This document shows positions 44,570-53,211 of a stretch of 64,000 nucleotides of DNA, in pieces (positions within the stretch are counted from its first letter, which is position 1; each line of letters starts with the position of its first letter). Made by a program: the position numbers and the translations under genes. The DNA is taken from positions 9,474 through 73,473 of the forward strand of contig CAZUGA010000021.1 of the NCBI GenBank assembly GCA_964619885.1, in the 5' to 3' direction. The stretch is from CAZUGA01 sp964619885. GTDB lineage: Bacteria > Pseudomonadota > Gammaproteobacteria > Methylococcales > UBA1147. The notes under the pieces were generated by a model, which had not been told where the DNA came from, ran no database searches, and saw only the letters and a list, made by a program, of their open reading frames with translations.

Positions 44570-45829
44570 TTAAACGATTTTGGGGTGCGGGATTGGAATG
44601 ATGAATTTTCCGCCGCGCCGCTTGTATTCTTGTTGCTGTTGCATTATTTCTTCGGCGAAATTCCAAGCCAAAATCATTACATAATCGGGTTGATCCTCCA
44701 ATAATTTTGACGCAGGTAGTACCGGGATATGCATCCCCGGCGTATATAGCCCGACTTTCATTTGATTTTTGTCGACCGTATATTTCAACAAGTCGGTACC
44801 TATATTACAGTAATTTAATAATGTATTACCCTTGGCCGGCGCGCCGTAGCCAACCACTGTATGGCCTTTATCGCGAAGTTCACGAAGTAACGAAACGATA
44901 GCCTCGCGATTGGCTTTAACTTTTTCGTTAAACGCAACATAACTGGGCAGGTCCACCATACCCTGAGATTTTTCTTTTTCGGCTAACGCGGTAACGTCTG
45001 GCGCATGATCTGGGAAACTAGATTGCTTGCCTCCATAGACTCTAATAGAGCCGCCGTGAACGCTGACGTGGTCGACACGAATAATTCTTAAATTGGCAAT
45101 TTCGAACAATCGCATCAATGCGCTGATTGAAAAATAGCATAAGTGCTCATGATAAACCGTATCGTATTCAAATCGATCCAACAGTTCGCCCAAATAGGGA
45201 ACCTCGACGATCAGCATTCCGTCATCGGTCAGAAGATGTTGCGCGCCAGAAAGAAAATCTTGCGTTTCGTCGACGTGGGCTAAAACGTTGTTGCCGATAA
45301 TCGCTTTGGCAGCGCCGTGGCTGCGCCGGACATCTGTTGCCAGTTTCAAGTTAAAAAATTCAGCGATCGATTCGATACCCCTGGCACGCGCTTTTTTGAC
45401 AATATTAATTGCCGGATCGATGCCCAAAGTTTTTACGCCGTGGGTTTTAAAGCAGCTCAATAAACTACCGTCGTTGGATGCAACTTCAATCACAAGGTCT
45501 CTGGATTTGAGGTCTAAGAATTTGACTACGGTTTCGGCGTAGCTCTTATTGTGAATGGCGATGGTATCCGAGGTTCCCGTGACATAAATGTAATCTCTAA
45601 AAAGTAACTCTGGATCGATTACATCGAGTACTTGAACCAAGTAACAGGATTCGCAAAAGTAGACATCCAGCGGAAAGGATAATTCGGTTGAGAAATCGTT
45701 TTCAGATTTCAAAAATGAATTTGCCAATGGTGTAGGTCCCAACGGCAGAAACATTTTAAGTTGGTTGTTGCCGCAACCTCTGCATGTTTTTCTAAGTACG
45801 TGTGTTGGCGGGGGCGATGGATTTTCCAT
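44570..45829 (-). CDS. Sugar C-methyltransferase-like protein (NovU/TylC3 type)
   Basis: A 419-residue protein with the three-part layout of nucleotide-sugar C-methyltransferases. An N-terminal zinc-binding domain has CRGCG (C16, C19) and CESCY (C59, C62). A SAM-binding Rossmann domain shows VIEVASNDGSLL near residue 115. A C-terminal domain carries VVGYGAPAKGNTLLNYC near residue 325. Relatives methylate C3 of 4-keto-6-deoxy sugars bound to nucleotides. Placed just before rfbF and rfbG, it most likely acts on CDP-4-keto-6-deoxyglucose or a derivative; the exact carbon and substrate are inference. It begins a transcriptional run that continues through the GT-C gene. Confidence 0.87.
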   Translation of the reverse strand: MENPSPPPTHVLRKTCRGCGNNQLKMFLPLGPTPLANSFLKSENDFSTELSFPLDVYFCESCYLVQVLDVIDPELLFRDYIYVTGTSDTIAIHNKSYAETVVKFLDLKSRDLVIEVASNDGSLLSCFKTHGVKTLGIDPAINIVKKARARGIESIAEFFNLKLATDVRRSHGAAKAIIGNNVLAHVDETQDFLSGAQHLLTDDGMLIVEVPYLGELLDRFEYDTVYHEHLCYFSISALMRLFEIANLRIIRVDHVSVHGGSIRVYGGKQSSFPDHAPDVTALAEKEKSQGMVDLPSYVAFNEKVKANREAIVSLLRELRDKGHTVVGYGAPAKGNTLLNYCNIGTDLLKYTVDKNQMKVGLYTPGMHIPVLPASKLLEDQPDYVMILAWNFAEEIMQQQQEYKRRGGKFIIPIPHPKIV

Positions 45830-45917
45830 TATTAACCTATTCAGTCTTCAACGGTTGAGCGAAGTTTTTGCAATTGAAATACCGCAATGAATTTGGTTTC
45901 CGGGGCGGGCTTGGCGA

Positions 45918-46712
45918 CTACGAAGCGTTATCCACCCGGTCACGTGAAAGGTGGTCGGCGAAGACGATATTTTTCCAGCGGTTCATCGATGGAGAAAACC
46001 TGAATATGAGCAAGTGCCTAAAAAATTCCCAACAGGTTGCCGCTCGCACGTGGGATAAACCATTACCACGCATTCTGGCGAATACGTTAAATTCCAATAC
46101 GTGAACCCCCATATAATGTGCTTTTATCATGAGTTCCATATCCAATAACCAATTTTTCGATTGTAATTCCATCAACTCAAATAACTTAGCCGGTAACATT
46201 TTGGGTGAGCCGTTTACGTCGATAGATTCGAGTTGTGGCCATAGTAGCCGTACAAACAAATTGAACCCGGAAGAAACAAATTTTCTAACCAATCCGTCCA
46301 TGCGAAATCTCCGTCGCACCTTTCCGACAATGTTTCCATCGGTGGATAATACGGCTTCGTAAAGACGAACGACATCTTCGGCATCAACTTGCCCGTCGGC
46401 GGGGATGATGCCGATCCATGGACCGGTAGCCACCTTAGCACCGCTCAAAACCCCTTTTCCATAACCTTCATTTAAATCGACCCGATGGTGAACAATAGCA
46501 GGATATTTCTCTGCAAATTCTTGGATGATTGTTCCGGTCCTGTCGCTCGACCCATTGTCGACGACAATAAGCTCTAACGGGTGGTTGGATTTTGTAAATT
46601 CATCTACCAACTTAGGAATGGTATAACCTAAGATGTCTTCCTCGTTGTAACAAGGCATGATCATCGATAAAGTCGGCGACTTATCAGGTCCCGGCGCCAT
46701 GTTTCCCTCCAT
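45918..46712 (-). CDS. Family 2 glycosyltransferase (dolichol-phosphate-mannose-synthase-like)
   Basis: A 264-residue GT-A fold enzyme. Features: LSMIMPCYNEEDIL at the N-terminus, LIVVDNGSSDRTG, IIPADGQVDAEDV (metal-binding acidic motif), KVRRRFRMDGLVRKFVSSGFN and a VNGSPKML loop. There is no clear membrane helix at the C-terminus. It resembles DPM1/polyprenyl-phosphate glycosyltransferases, which would load a sugar on a lipid carrier for the GT-C proteins nearby, but this is inference. The radical SAM gene is 15 bases upstream, and a second similar enzyme is encoded at 58007. Confidence 0.88.
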   Translation of the reverse strand: MEGNMAPGPDKSPTLSMIMPCYNEEDILGYTIPKLVDEFTKSNHPLELIVVDNGSSDRTGTIIQEFAEKYPAIVHHRVDLNEGYGKGVLSGAKVATGPWIGIIPADGQVDAEDVVRLYEAVLSTDGNIVGKVRRRFRMDGLVRKFVSSGFNLFVRLLWPQLESIDVNGSPKMLPAKLFELMELQSKNWLLDMELMIKAHYMGVHVLEFNVFARMRGNGLSHVRAATCWEFFRHLLIFRFSPSMNRWKNIVFADHLSRDRVDNAS

Positions 46713-46727
46713 TAAAAATTCTTATAT

Positions 46728-48752
46728 TTATTGAAGTTGTGTGACAACTTTTCTTCTTAAATCTTGCGCGAACATGGTCCTGGTAAATTTACCCAGGCCC
46801 GAAGGATGTTCGCCAAAGGTTTCGATTCGGGTCGCGATCAGACTTTTAGTATTCGAATCCAGGGTTGTTTCAAAGGTTTGTGGCGCGGTGTAAACGAATT
46901 CCTGCAAGGGTTTTTTGTAATGTTCTTCGCGCCATGCATCCAGGTCATAGTAGGTTGTCCAGTACGGTGTTTCCTCTATTGTTTCGATAAATGGAACATG
47001 CAGCATGACACTTCTGAAATAATCGATAATAGTGGTTAGCATATTTTGCTTCCGACCTTTTTCCACCGAGTCGATTAGATCGCTGATCGAATTTTGGAGG
47101 AAATCCAATGCTTCCTGCAATACATAAAAACGACCGATCATGGAATACTTGCTGAGCAGGTTTCCGCCGACAGAGCCGTCCACTAATCCATCGTAATTAT
47201 CGATAGCCCAGGCTTCACAGGATTTGTGGTCGTCAAATAATTCTTCTTGGCTCTCGCGCACAAAATCGTCGATCATTTTTACGAATTCTTGGGGTGCTTT
47301 GTCCAAGTTTTGCTGCATTCTGGATATCAGGGCGAAGGGTGTAACGCCTTCCTGGCGGGCAAATTCGAAGGCTTCTTCGAAATTGCCTTCGTAAAAATAG
47401 ATAGTCAATAATAAATGAAATACCCGGCATTCCAAATATTCCTGAAAGCTGAAAGTTGGCGTTTCGACAACCATTTCTTCGGTTTCCAATACGGCCCTGC
47501 CAGTGTAATTGCCGATATTCCTCGCAACGACGCGGAATTTGGTTTTGAAACCGAATTTTTGGCGGCTGTCCGGATTACTCAGCGGTGCGCCGTGCAATAG
47601 CATTAATTGGTGTGCCGATACGCGTTTTACCCCGGTTTCGATTAGATCGTCTACCGCCTTCATAAACGATTCTTTGGTTTCGCCAGGCATACATAAAATT
47701 AACTCACCGTAGGCTTGCATTCCTTGATTTTGTACTTCCTGTTGGATCTGTTCGAATGTTTCCAAACTGATGTTCGCGCGTTGTATATTTTTTAAAACTT
47801 CCGGGTTAAGCGACTGAACCGCCGATGTCATAGGAAGTGCGCCCCGGACTTTGCGCATCACACGAATAATGCGTTCAGCCTGATTTTTTCCGGTGGTTGT
47901 GCGGATATATCGAGGCCATCCCGTTTTATCCATCAACTCGCCGATATAATCGGCGATGGGTTCGTCTTGCCGGTACATCCCGAAGTTATCGTCGGCAAAG
48001 CACAAAGGCTGATCCGGATTGATGCGTTCGACTAGATAGTCCAAGTCGGCTTTGATGTTCTCGTAGGAATGTCTGAATATCTTGTTATTATCTTTGACCG
48101 CAGAATTACAATATTGGCAGGTGAATGGACAACCTCGGGCAATTTGCATCATCGCGAAATAACCGGTATTTATAAATTTATCCATATATCCAGCGAGATA
48201 GGGCGAGGGGATCTCGTCCAGATCAACAATGCGTTGAATGACGCCGCCTTGCACGAATTCGTCGGTTTTTTTATCAATCCAAAAATTACCTGGTACTGCT
48301 TCTTCCATCATTCCTTCGATGGACTGATTGACATCAAGATAGCGTTGGATGATATTTAAAAATGCGCGTTCTCCTTCGTAGGTGGGGCCACGCACAGCGA
48401 TATCGATATTGGGCATTTCCCGCATCCAGCTTTCTTGCTCTACCGCAGTCAACGGGAAATTGGGTCCCCCCATCAATGTTAAAAGCTGAGGATTTTTTGC
48501 TTTGGCATAGCGCGCAAATTCCAGTGCTAAATAGTGGTTCCATGCATAGCTGCTCAATGCGAGGACATCGGGTGCTTGCCGATCGATCGCTATTCTCAGT
48601 TCGTCCGGTTCGCGATAGATGGTGAAATTTAATTTTTCTTTGGATTTAATGAAAGCATCGGTATAGGTTGCCAAATTAGCAACGCCGAGAGGATAAACAT
48701 CCGATGTCGCCGTTACTTGATTATGACCAAGATCTGCGAGGTAGATGAGCAT
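46728..48752 (-). CDS. Radical SAM protein with N-terminal B12-binding-like domain
   Basis: A 674-residue protein. Residues 1-150 look like the cobalamin-binding fold (DVLALSSYAWNHYLALEFAR and GGPNFPL), but the base-off DxHxxG motif is not present. The radical SAM core has the [4Fe-4S]-binding triad CPFTCQYC (C208, C212, C215), then a TIM-barrel region to about residue 430. A large C-terminal domain of some 240 residues is not one I recognise. Such enzymes methylate or rearrange unactivated carbons. Placed upstream of a GT2 gene and a CDP-sugar module, it may modify a sugar, a lipid carrier or a glycan; none is shown. It is the first gene of its minus-strand block. Confidence 0.87.
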   Translation of the reverse strand: MLIYLADLGHNQVTATSDVYPLGVANLATYTDAFIKSKEKLNFTIYREPDELRIAIDRQAPDVLALSSYAWNHYLALEFARYAKAKNPQLLTLMGGPNFPLTAVEQESWMREMPNIDIAVRGPTYEGERAFLNIIQRYLDVNQSIEGMMEEAVPGNFWIDKKTDEFVQGGVIQRIVDLDEIPSPYLAGYMDKFINTGYFAMMQIARGCPFTCQYCNSAVKDNNKIFRHSYENIKADLDYLVERINPDQPLCFADDNFGMYRQDEPIADYIGELMDKTGWPRYIRTTTGKNQAERIIRVMRKVRGALPMTSAVQSLNPEVLKNIQRANISLETFEQIQQEVQNQGMQAYGELILCMPGETKESFMKAVDDLIETGVKRVSAHQLMLLHGAPLSNPDSRQKFGFKTKFRVVARNIGNYTGRAVLETEEMVVETPTFSFQEYLECRVFHLLLTIYFYEGNFEEAFEFARQEGVTPFALISRMQQNLDKAPQEFVKMIDDFVRESQEELFDDHKSCEAWAIDNYDGLVDGSVGGNLLSKYSMIGRFYVLQEALDFLQNSISDLIDSVEKGRKQNMLTTIIDYFRSVMLHVPFIETIEETPYWTTYYDLDAWREEHYKKPLQEFVYTAPQTFETTLDSNTKSLIATRIETFGEHPSGLGKFTRTMFAQDLRRKVVTQLQ

Positions 48753-49072
48753 AATTTTGTCCTTTCCGATGAAATAATTAAAATTAGAGCAACTGCATCT
48801 TATTATAGGTTCAACAACGTATCAAAGTAAGCATCCGCGGCATCGCGTTAATGATTGCGTTAATTATGGAGCTTCTTTCTCTTATGATCAGTTGTACAAG
48901 TCAATATTTAATTGTAGTTGGCTGTGAAAAATCTGTTCGGCCGTCTAACAAAAGATATAAAAAATCGCCCGTTATTAAATAACGGCAATTAATCTAGTTG
49001 CCAACGTTAGGCGGCATCGCTGGTCCCATACCTTTTTGTCTATGTAGCATTTCCTTTATACGCTATGCACAA
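48753..49072. other. Intergenic interval holding a minus-strand terminator
   Basis: 320 bases between the dprE2-like gene and the radical SAM gene. The right half contains the terminator described below; the left half must contain the promoter of the radical SAM block. Nothing else was recognised. Confidence 0.55.
48959..48986 (-). terminator. Rho-independent terminator of the dprE1-dprE2 unit
   Basis: On the minus strand a stem CCGTTATT/AATAACGG (48985-48978 with 48976-48969) is followed by GCGA and a run of six T (48964-48959). It lies about 90 bases after the dprE2-like stop, and separates that unit from the radical SAM block. Confidence 0.75.
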
Positions 49073-49810
49073 TTATAGTGGCAGCTTTTTCATTATTATT
49101 GCCGGAATATTCTTTATTATCAGCATAATAAAAAACCAGATCCATGGAACATAAACGACATCTTTATTTTTCTCAAATGCCAGCACGATTTTCTTGGCGA
49201 CGTAATCAGGGCTTACCCATAAGAAACCTTTTTTAAAATCCTTGGTCATGGGCGTGTCTACGAATCCAGGTTTTATCGTAATTACTCGGACACCATCGCT
49301 ATCCAGTCTTGCTCTCAGTCCTTCAAGATAGGTGTCGATAAACGCTTTGGCCGACCCGTAAACGTAATTGCTTTTTCTGCCCCGGTCTGCGGCGACAGAT
49401 GTGACGACCCCAAGTTTTCCGTGGCCTTGGTTTAGCATGAGTTTCGCGATGATGTTACAGATCTTAATAGTGCTCAAACCGTTAACGTACAATTCTTTTT
49501 CAATTTTTTCATTGTTGAATTCGCAGGAGTTTTGATCGGGTAGGCTACCGTACGACACAAGAGCGTCATCGATCCCTCCGGGTCGTTGGAATATTTCGTT
49601 GAGATCGGATTCTAGTTTTGCAAGCTGGTAAATATCTAACCCGCGGATATCTACGTTGCACCCGGTTCGAATTTCCAGGTCCGATTTATTTTTCTCCAGG
49701 TTTTGCAGATTTTGTGCGAATAGGTATAAGTTATCTTTATTTTCCGCGTATAACTTTGCCGTCGATTTGGCTATCGCTGAATTTGCCCCGATTATAAGTA
49801 CATTTTTCAT
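49073..49810 (-). CDS. DprE2-like decaprenylphosphoryl-2-keto-erythro-pentose reductase
   Basis: A 245-residue SDR. NAD(P)-binding GANSAIAKSTAKLYA at residues 8-22; catalytic Ser-Tyr-Lys in VTSVAADRGRKSNYVYGSAKAF (about residue 140-161); KPGFVDTPMT follows. The C-terminus has a hydrophobic stretch and ends KKLPL, as mycobacterial DprE2 ends RKLPI. In Mycobacterium DprE2 reduces the 2-keto product of DprE1 to decaprenylphosphoryl-D-arabinofuranose. It is directly downstream of the DprE1-like gene (ends join without a gap), the same order as in mycobacteria. The lipid chain here is probably not decaprenyl, so the exact substrate is open. Confidence 0.9.
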   Translation of the reverse strand: MKNVLIIGANSAIAKSTAKLYAENKDNLYLFAQNLQNLEKNKSDLEIRTGCNVDIRGLDIYQLAKLESDLNEIFQRPGGIDDALVSYGSLPDQNSCEFNNEKIEKELYVNGLSTIKICNIIAKLMLNQGHGKLGVVTSVAADRGRKSNYVYGSAKAFIDTYLEGLRARLDSDGVRVITIKPGFVDTPMTKDFKKGFLWVSPDYVAKKIVLAFEKNKDVVYVPWIWFFIMLIIKNIPAIIMKKLPL

Positions 49811-51115
49811 TTAAATACCCAGCCTCCTCGACTGTACTGAATTAAAATATAAGTTCGATTTGTATTGTTCCCGAATTTCAGCAAGTGCTTCCCAGTTTGG
49901 GTAGTACTTTCGAAATGATTCGGCTGACATCCTCGCATCTTTTGCGAGATAAACTCGACCGCCGCATTCACCGACTATTTGATCAAGCCTATCCATCAAC
50001 TTACGCGAATCCGAGTTCGCTTTAAAATCGACCGCGAGGGTTAATCCTTCCATAGGGAACGACAAATAATTGTTATTGCTTGGACCAAAATATTTTAAAA
50101 CAGCCAAAAATGAGCTTTGGCCGGAGCTGGCGATGTCGCTTAACATATTGACCAGCGGTTCTGAGCCTACGCGCTTGGGAATGGCGAACTGGTACTGATA
50201 AAATCCCGGTTTGCCGTACATCAAATTCCAATTGCGAATACTGTCGAGTGGGTAAAAAAATGGATCGATGTTGGTTGTCGACTGGATGTGGAGTTGCTTT
50301 ACTTTTTGAAAATAAAATTCATTGAATACACTGACTGTAATTTGATTGAGTGCAAAACTCGGTAGCCCGAATGGCACTGCGATTGGTTTACGTTCTGTAT
50401 AGGCTAAGTCCGATTTATCGCTTTCGCGGCCCAGCATGAGCAAGCCGCGGCCGAGCTGATTCCCACGTTTCAAACAATCTATCCAGGCGACTGAATATTG
50501 GACCGACGCGTGTTTTTCAAAAAGTTGAATCAGTTCCCCTAAATTTTGTGCTTTTATAATTGTTTGGTCGATTAAAGCACTTTTAACCGGGATTAGTTTG
50601 ATCGTAGCATCAGTGATGATGCCAGTAAGCCCCATGCCTCCGCATGTGGCATTGAATAGTTCGGGTGTTTCGGTTTTGCTGCAAGTTCTGAGTTCGCCAT
50701 CTCCGGTAACCAAGCGAAAGCCTAGTAGGTGTTCACTAAACGAACCCGCTATGTGGTGGTTTTTGCCGTGTACATCGCTTGCAATCGCACCGCCAACTGA
50801 AACATACTTGGTTCCCGGTGCGACTGGTAGAAACCAACCTTGGGGTAAGAAAACCTGGATAATTTCTGCCAAACTGCATCCCGCTTCACAGTGCAATATG
50901 CCGTTCAATGGGTCGAAGTTCAGCATCCTGTTGTAATTTGTCGTCAGGACCACCCTGTCAGCTAACGAGCTGTCACCGTAGCTTCGTCCCAGGCCACGCA
51001 CAATAAATGTGTCGTGGCGTTTTGTCGTCTCTCTGAGAGACCGCAAATCAAAGTTTTCCAATAACTCTGTTTCCGCAACAATTTTCTTTGATTTACCCCA
51101 ACCGCTTATTTCCAT
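49811..51115 (-). CDS. DprE1-like FAD-dependent polyprenylphosphoryl-ribose 2'-oxidase
   Basis: A 434-residue vanillyl-alcohol-oxidase-type flavoprotein. FAD-binding features: VRGLGRSYGDSS (residues 39-50) and APGTKYVSVGGAIASDVHGKNHHIAGSF (residues 99-126). The C-terminal part YLAKDARMSAESFRKYYP aligns with the Mycobacterium DprE1 end, placing the catalytic lysine (Mtb K418) at K392 here. In Mtb DprE1 oxidises decaprenylphosphoryl-ribose at C2'. The residue matching Mtb Cys387, the target of benzothiazinones, is Ala361 (LTLAVDF). It is the first gene of its unit, divergent from the UbiA gene. Confidence 0.91.
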   Translation of the reverse strand: MEISGWGKSKKIVAETELLENFDLRSLRETTKRHDTFIVRGLGRSYGDSSLADRVVLTTNYNRMLNFDPLNGILHCEAGCSLAEIIQVFLPQGWFLPVAPGTKYVSVGGAIASDVHGKNHHIAGSFSEHLLGFRLVTGDGELRTCSKTETPELFNATCGGMGLTGIITDATIKLIPVKSALIDQTIIKAQNLGELIQLFEKHASVQYSVAWIDCLKRGNQLGRGLLMLGRESDKSDLAYTERKPIAVPFGLPSFALNQITVSVFNEFYFQKVKQLHIQSTTNIDPFFYPLDSIRNWNLMYGKPGFYQYQFAIPKRVGSEPLVNMLSDIASSGQSSFLAVLKYFGPSNNNYLSFPMEGLTLAVDFKANSDSRKLMDRLDQIVGECGGRVYLAKDARMSAESFRKYYPNWEALAEIREQYKSNLYFNSVQSRRLGI

Positions 51116-51767
51116 GTTTATTGGTACAGTTTGACCTGGTTATTGTTTGGATTCTGCGCTGAATAGTGTATCGAATCCAATAGGGCGTGCTTGCAGCCTA
51201 ATTTATCAATTTTAACAGCCGGTTAGTTTTTGATGCTAACGAATGATTTATCGGGTCATCGATTTATTACCCATAAAGCAACTATTGAATGCACATTTCA
51301 TTTCAAGAAAACTTTTTTTGCTAATCGATTTTATGATACCAATCAGTACTTCGACAATTGGCTGGAACGCGAATTAAATGTTATTTTTAAAGTTGATTAA
51401 GCAATTTGATACGGAATATTGCTTGCTGGACTAAAATTCAATGTAAGCTGAAAAAAACTATCAGGGTAGTCTTGTCGAACACAAAAGTCGTCGGAATTTT
51501 TTAGATTTTTATCTCTAGACTGAACAGTTTAATAAATTTGCCCAAAAACAGTGTTGCCGCTAGAGTAGTTATAGCTCATTGAGCGCATAAGCGAACGGTA
51601 ATTCGGCAAAAAATACTTTCTGCACAGCGAAAACAGAGCGGCTGAAAATTTAATAGAAATGGTGCTTTTCTCAACGTGTACAAAGACTGAATGGACATAG
51701 TGCTAGGGGAAATGTTTGCTGGGCAACATAAGAGGATGCTGTTTGCCTTGTATCTACCGTGGGTTTT
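51116..51767. other. 650-base divergent interval between the dprE and ubiA units
   Basis: No gene was found on either strand. It is AT-rich and must contain the promoters for both halves of the arabinose pathway. No ops/JUMPstart element was seen. Confidence 0.5.
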
Positions 51768-52643
51768 ATGAGCAAGCTCGCAAAGTCTAATCCGATAGTG
51801 GCGTCTGTTCTTCTGATGCGGACACATCAGTGGATCAAGAATATTTTTGTATTTGCCCCTTTGGTTTTTACCGGCAAGTTTTTAGATGTTGACGCGGTGT
51901 TTAATACCGTCATCACCTTTTTGCTATTTTCTCTTACCGCGTCCAGTGTATACATCGTAAATGACATAAACGATATTGAGGCGGATAGAGCCCATCCATC
52001 AAAGAGCAAAACCAGACCGCTGGCCGCTGGATGGATAACGTCACGCCATGCGCAAATTCAATTGGTTCTAGTTTATCTTGTCCTCGTCGTTGGCCTTTCA
52101 TTTGAAACAGAGCTCATCAGTGTTCTAGCTCTATATTTGGTGATCAATCTCCTTTATACCTTCAGATTAAAGTATTTGCCGGTTATCGATATTTTTTGTA
52201 TTGCGTCCGGGTTTGTGTTGCGCGTTTATGCGGGTGCTGCCGTATTGGATGTACCCGTATCGGGGTGGATGTTTATCACAACGCTATGTTTAGCGTTGTT
52301 TTTGGCGTCGATAAAGCGTAAGCAAGAATTAATCTATGGTAAAAAGGGTTCTCGAAAAGTTCTGGACTACTATACGACAGAATTAGTCGAAAAATATGCG
52401 GAAATGTCGGCTACGGCGGCATTGCTGTTTTATAGTCTTTTTGTGATGACAGAAAACCCTGCGTTGGTTTACTCGGTTCCGTTTGTCATATATGGGATAT
52501 TTCGTTATTGGTATGTTGTGGATGCCGATGGGGCGGGCGAATCGCCCACTAATGTTTTGTTAACAGACTTACATCTAATAGCCACTATAGTTTTGTGGAC
52601 CGGCGTTAACTTGTGGGTGCTTTGGCCACAGTCTGCGGGATGA
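51768..52643 (+). CDS. UbiA-family polyprenyl-phosphate phosphoribosyltransferase (DPPR-synthase-like)
   Basis: A 291-residue membrane protein with about nine helices. The first aspartate-rich motif is NDINDIEADRAHPSK (N65-K79), the form found in decaprenyl-phosphate phosphoribosyltransferases (Rv3806c) rather than in UbiA or MenA. The second motif region is YTFRLKYLPVIDIF. It transfers phosphoribose from PRPP to a polyprenyl phosphate, the entry step to lipid-linked D-arabinose. The ATG at 51768 is preferred to the GTG three codons earlier; neither has a strong ribosome-binding site. It overlaps the downstream PAP2 gene as ATGA. Confidence 0.9.
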   Translation: MSKLAKSNPIVASVLLMRTHQWIKNIFVFAPLVFTGKFLDVDAVFNTVITFLLFSLTASSVYIVNDINDIEADRAHPSKSKTRPLAAGWITSRHAQIQLVLVYLVLVVGLSFETELISVLALYLVINLLYTFRLKYLPVIDIFCIASGFVLRVYAGAAVLDVPVSGWMFITTLCLALFLASIKRKQELIYGKKGSRKVLDYYTTELVEKYAEMSATAALLFYSLFVMTENPALVYSVPFVIYGIFRYWYVVDADGAGESPTNVLLTDLHLIATIVLWTGVNLWVLWPQSAG

Positions 52644-53065
52644 ATATCGATTATATTATTTTACCGTTTTTATCCTGGTTTGTTGCGGGGTGCTTGAAAT
52701 TCGTAATCAATTTTGTACGGTTTGGCAAGAACGCGCTAAAAAAAGTGGGCTACGGTGGATTACCAAGCAACCATACTACAATTGTTTTTTCCATGCCGGC
52801 ATATATAGGGTTTGAAAACGGAATCGGCGAACCGGCTTTTGGGGCGTGCCTGACCTTGGCGTTCATTGTCATTATGGACGCGATGGATTTGCGCAGGAAA
52901 GTCGGTAAACATGCTGCGGGGCTTAATGCGTTAAACGAAAAATTAAATCCTTCAAATGCGCCAACACCGTTGCGCGAACGCGTTGGACACTCGCCAATCG
53001 AAGTATGCGCGGGGATTGTGCTCGGGGTAAGCTTGGGATACTTGGTGTCCGTAGCGAATCTTTAG
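52640..53065 (+). CDS. Divergent PAP2-family membrane phosphatase (DUF212-like)
   Basis: A 141-residue protein with three to four hydrophobic segments. The pattern GGLPSNHTTIVFSMP (about residue 44) and the C-terminal GHSPIEVCAGIVLG match the divergent PAP2 family (Pfam PF02681). PAP2 enzymes dephosphorylate lipid phosphates. In the mycobacterial pathway the 5-phosphate of the ribosylated lipid is removed by Rv3807c, a PAP2 protein encoded beside the UbiA gene; the ATGA coupling to ubiA here argues for that same step. Assignment of the step is inference from context. Confidence 0.82.
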   Translation: MNIDYIILPFLSWFVAGCLKFVINFVRFGKNALKKVGYGGLPSNHTTIVFSMPAYIGFENGIGEPAFGACLTLAFIVIMDAMDLRRKVGKHAAGLNALNEKLNPSNAPTPLRERVGHSPIEVCAGIVLGVSLGYLVSVANL

Positions 53066-53211
53066 ATGATCTAACGTGCGGTTGCAAGTCTGTTGAGACC
53101 AAATTGATGGGTAGCGTCTAAAGCAAGTTGATAGTCGATTCGGCCTAAACCGCGGTCGTTCGTCGCACCGCCTATCGCGAGTCGGTTAAATGGGGCTAAG
53201 AACGGGCTTTT

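Noticed and set aside
48753..49072. JUMPstart/ops element (GGCGGTAG) for RfaH control, prompted by GGCGGCATCGCTGG near 49011.
   Set aside because: The core does not match ops, and a second element of the signal is absent.
53074..53211. A minus-strand frame of 46 codons continues in frame after the TAA stop of the GT-C gene at 53212, with protein-like composition.
   Set aside because: It has no start codon of its own with a ribosome-binding site, and the chance of 46 open codons is not low. Readthrough or a decayed C-terminal extension remains possible but unsupported.
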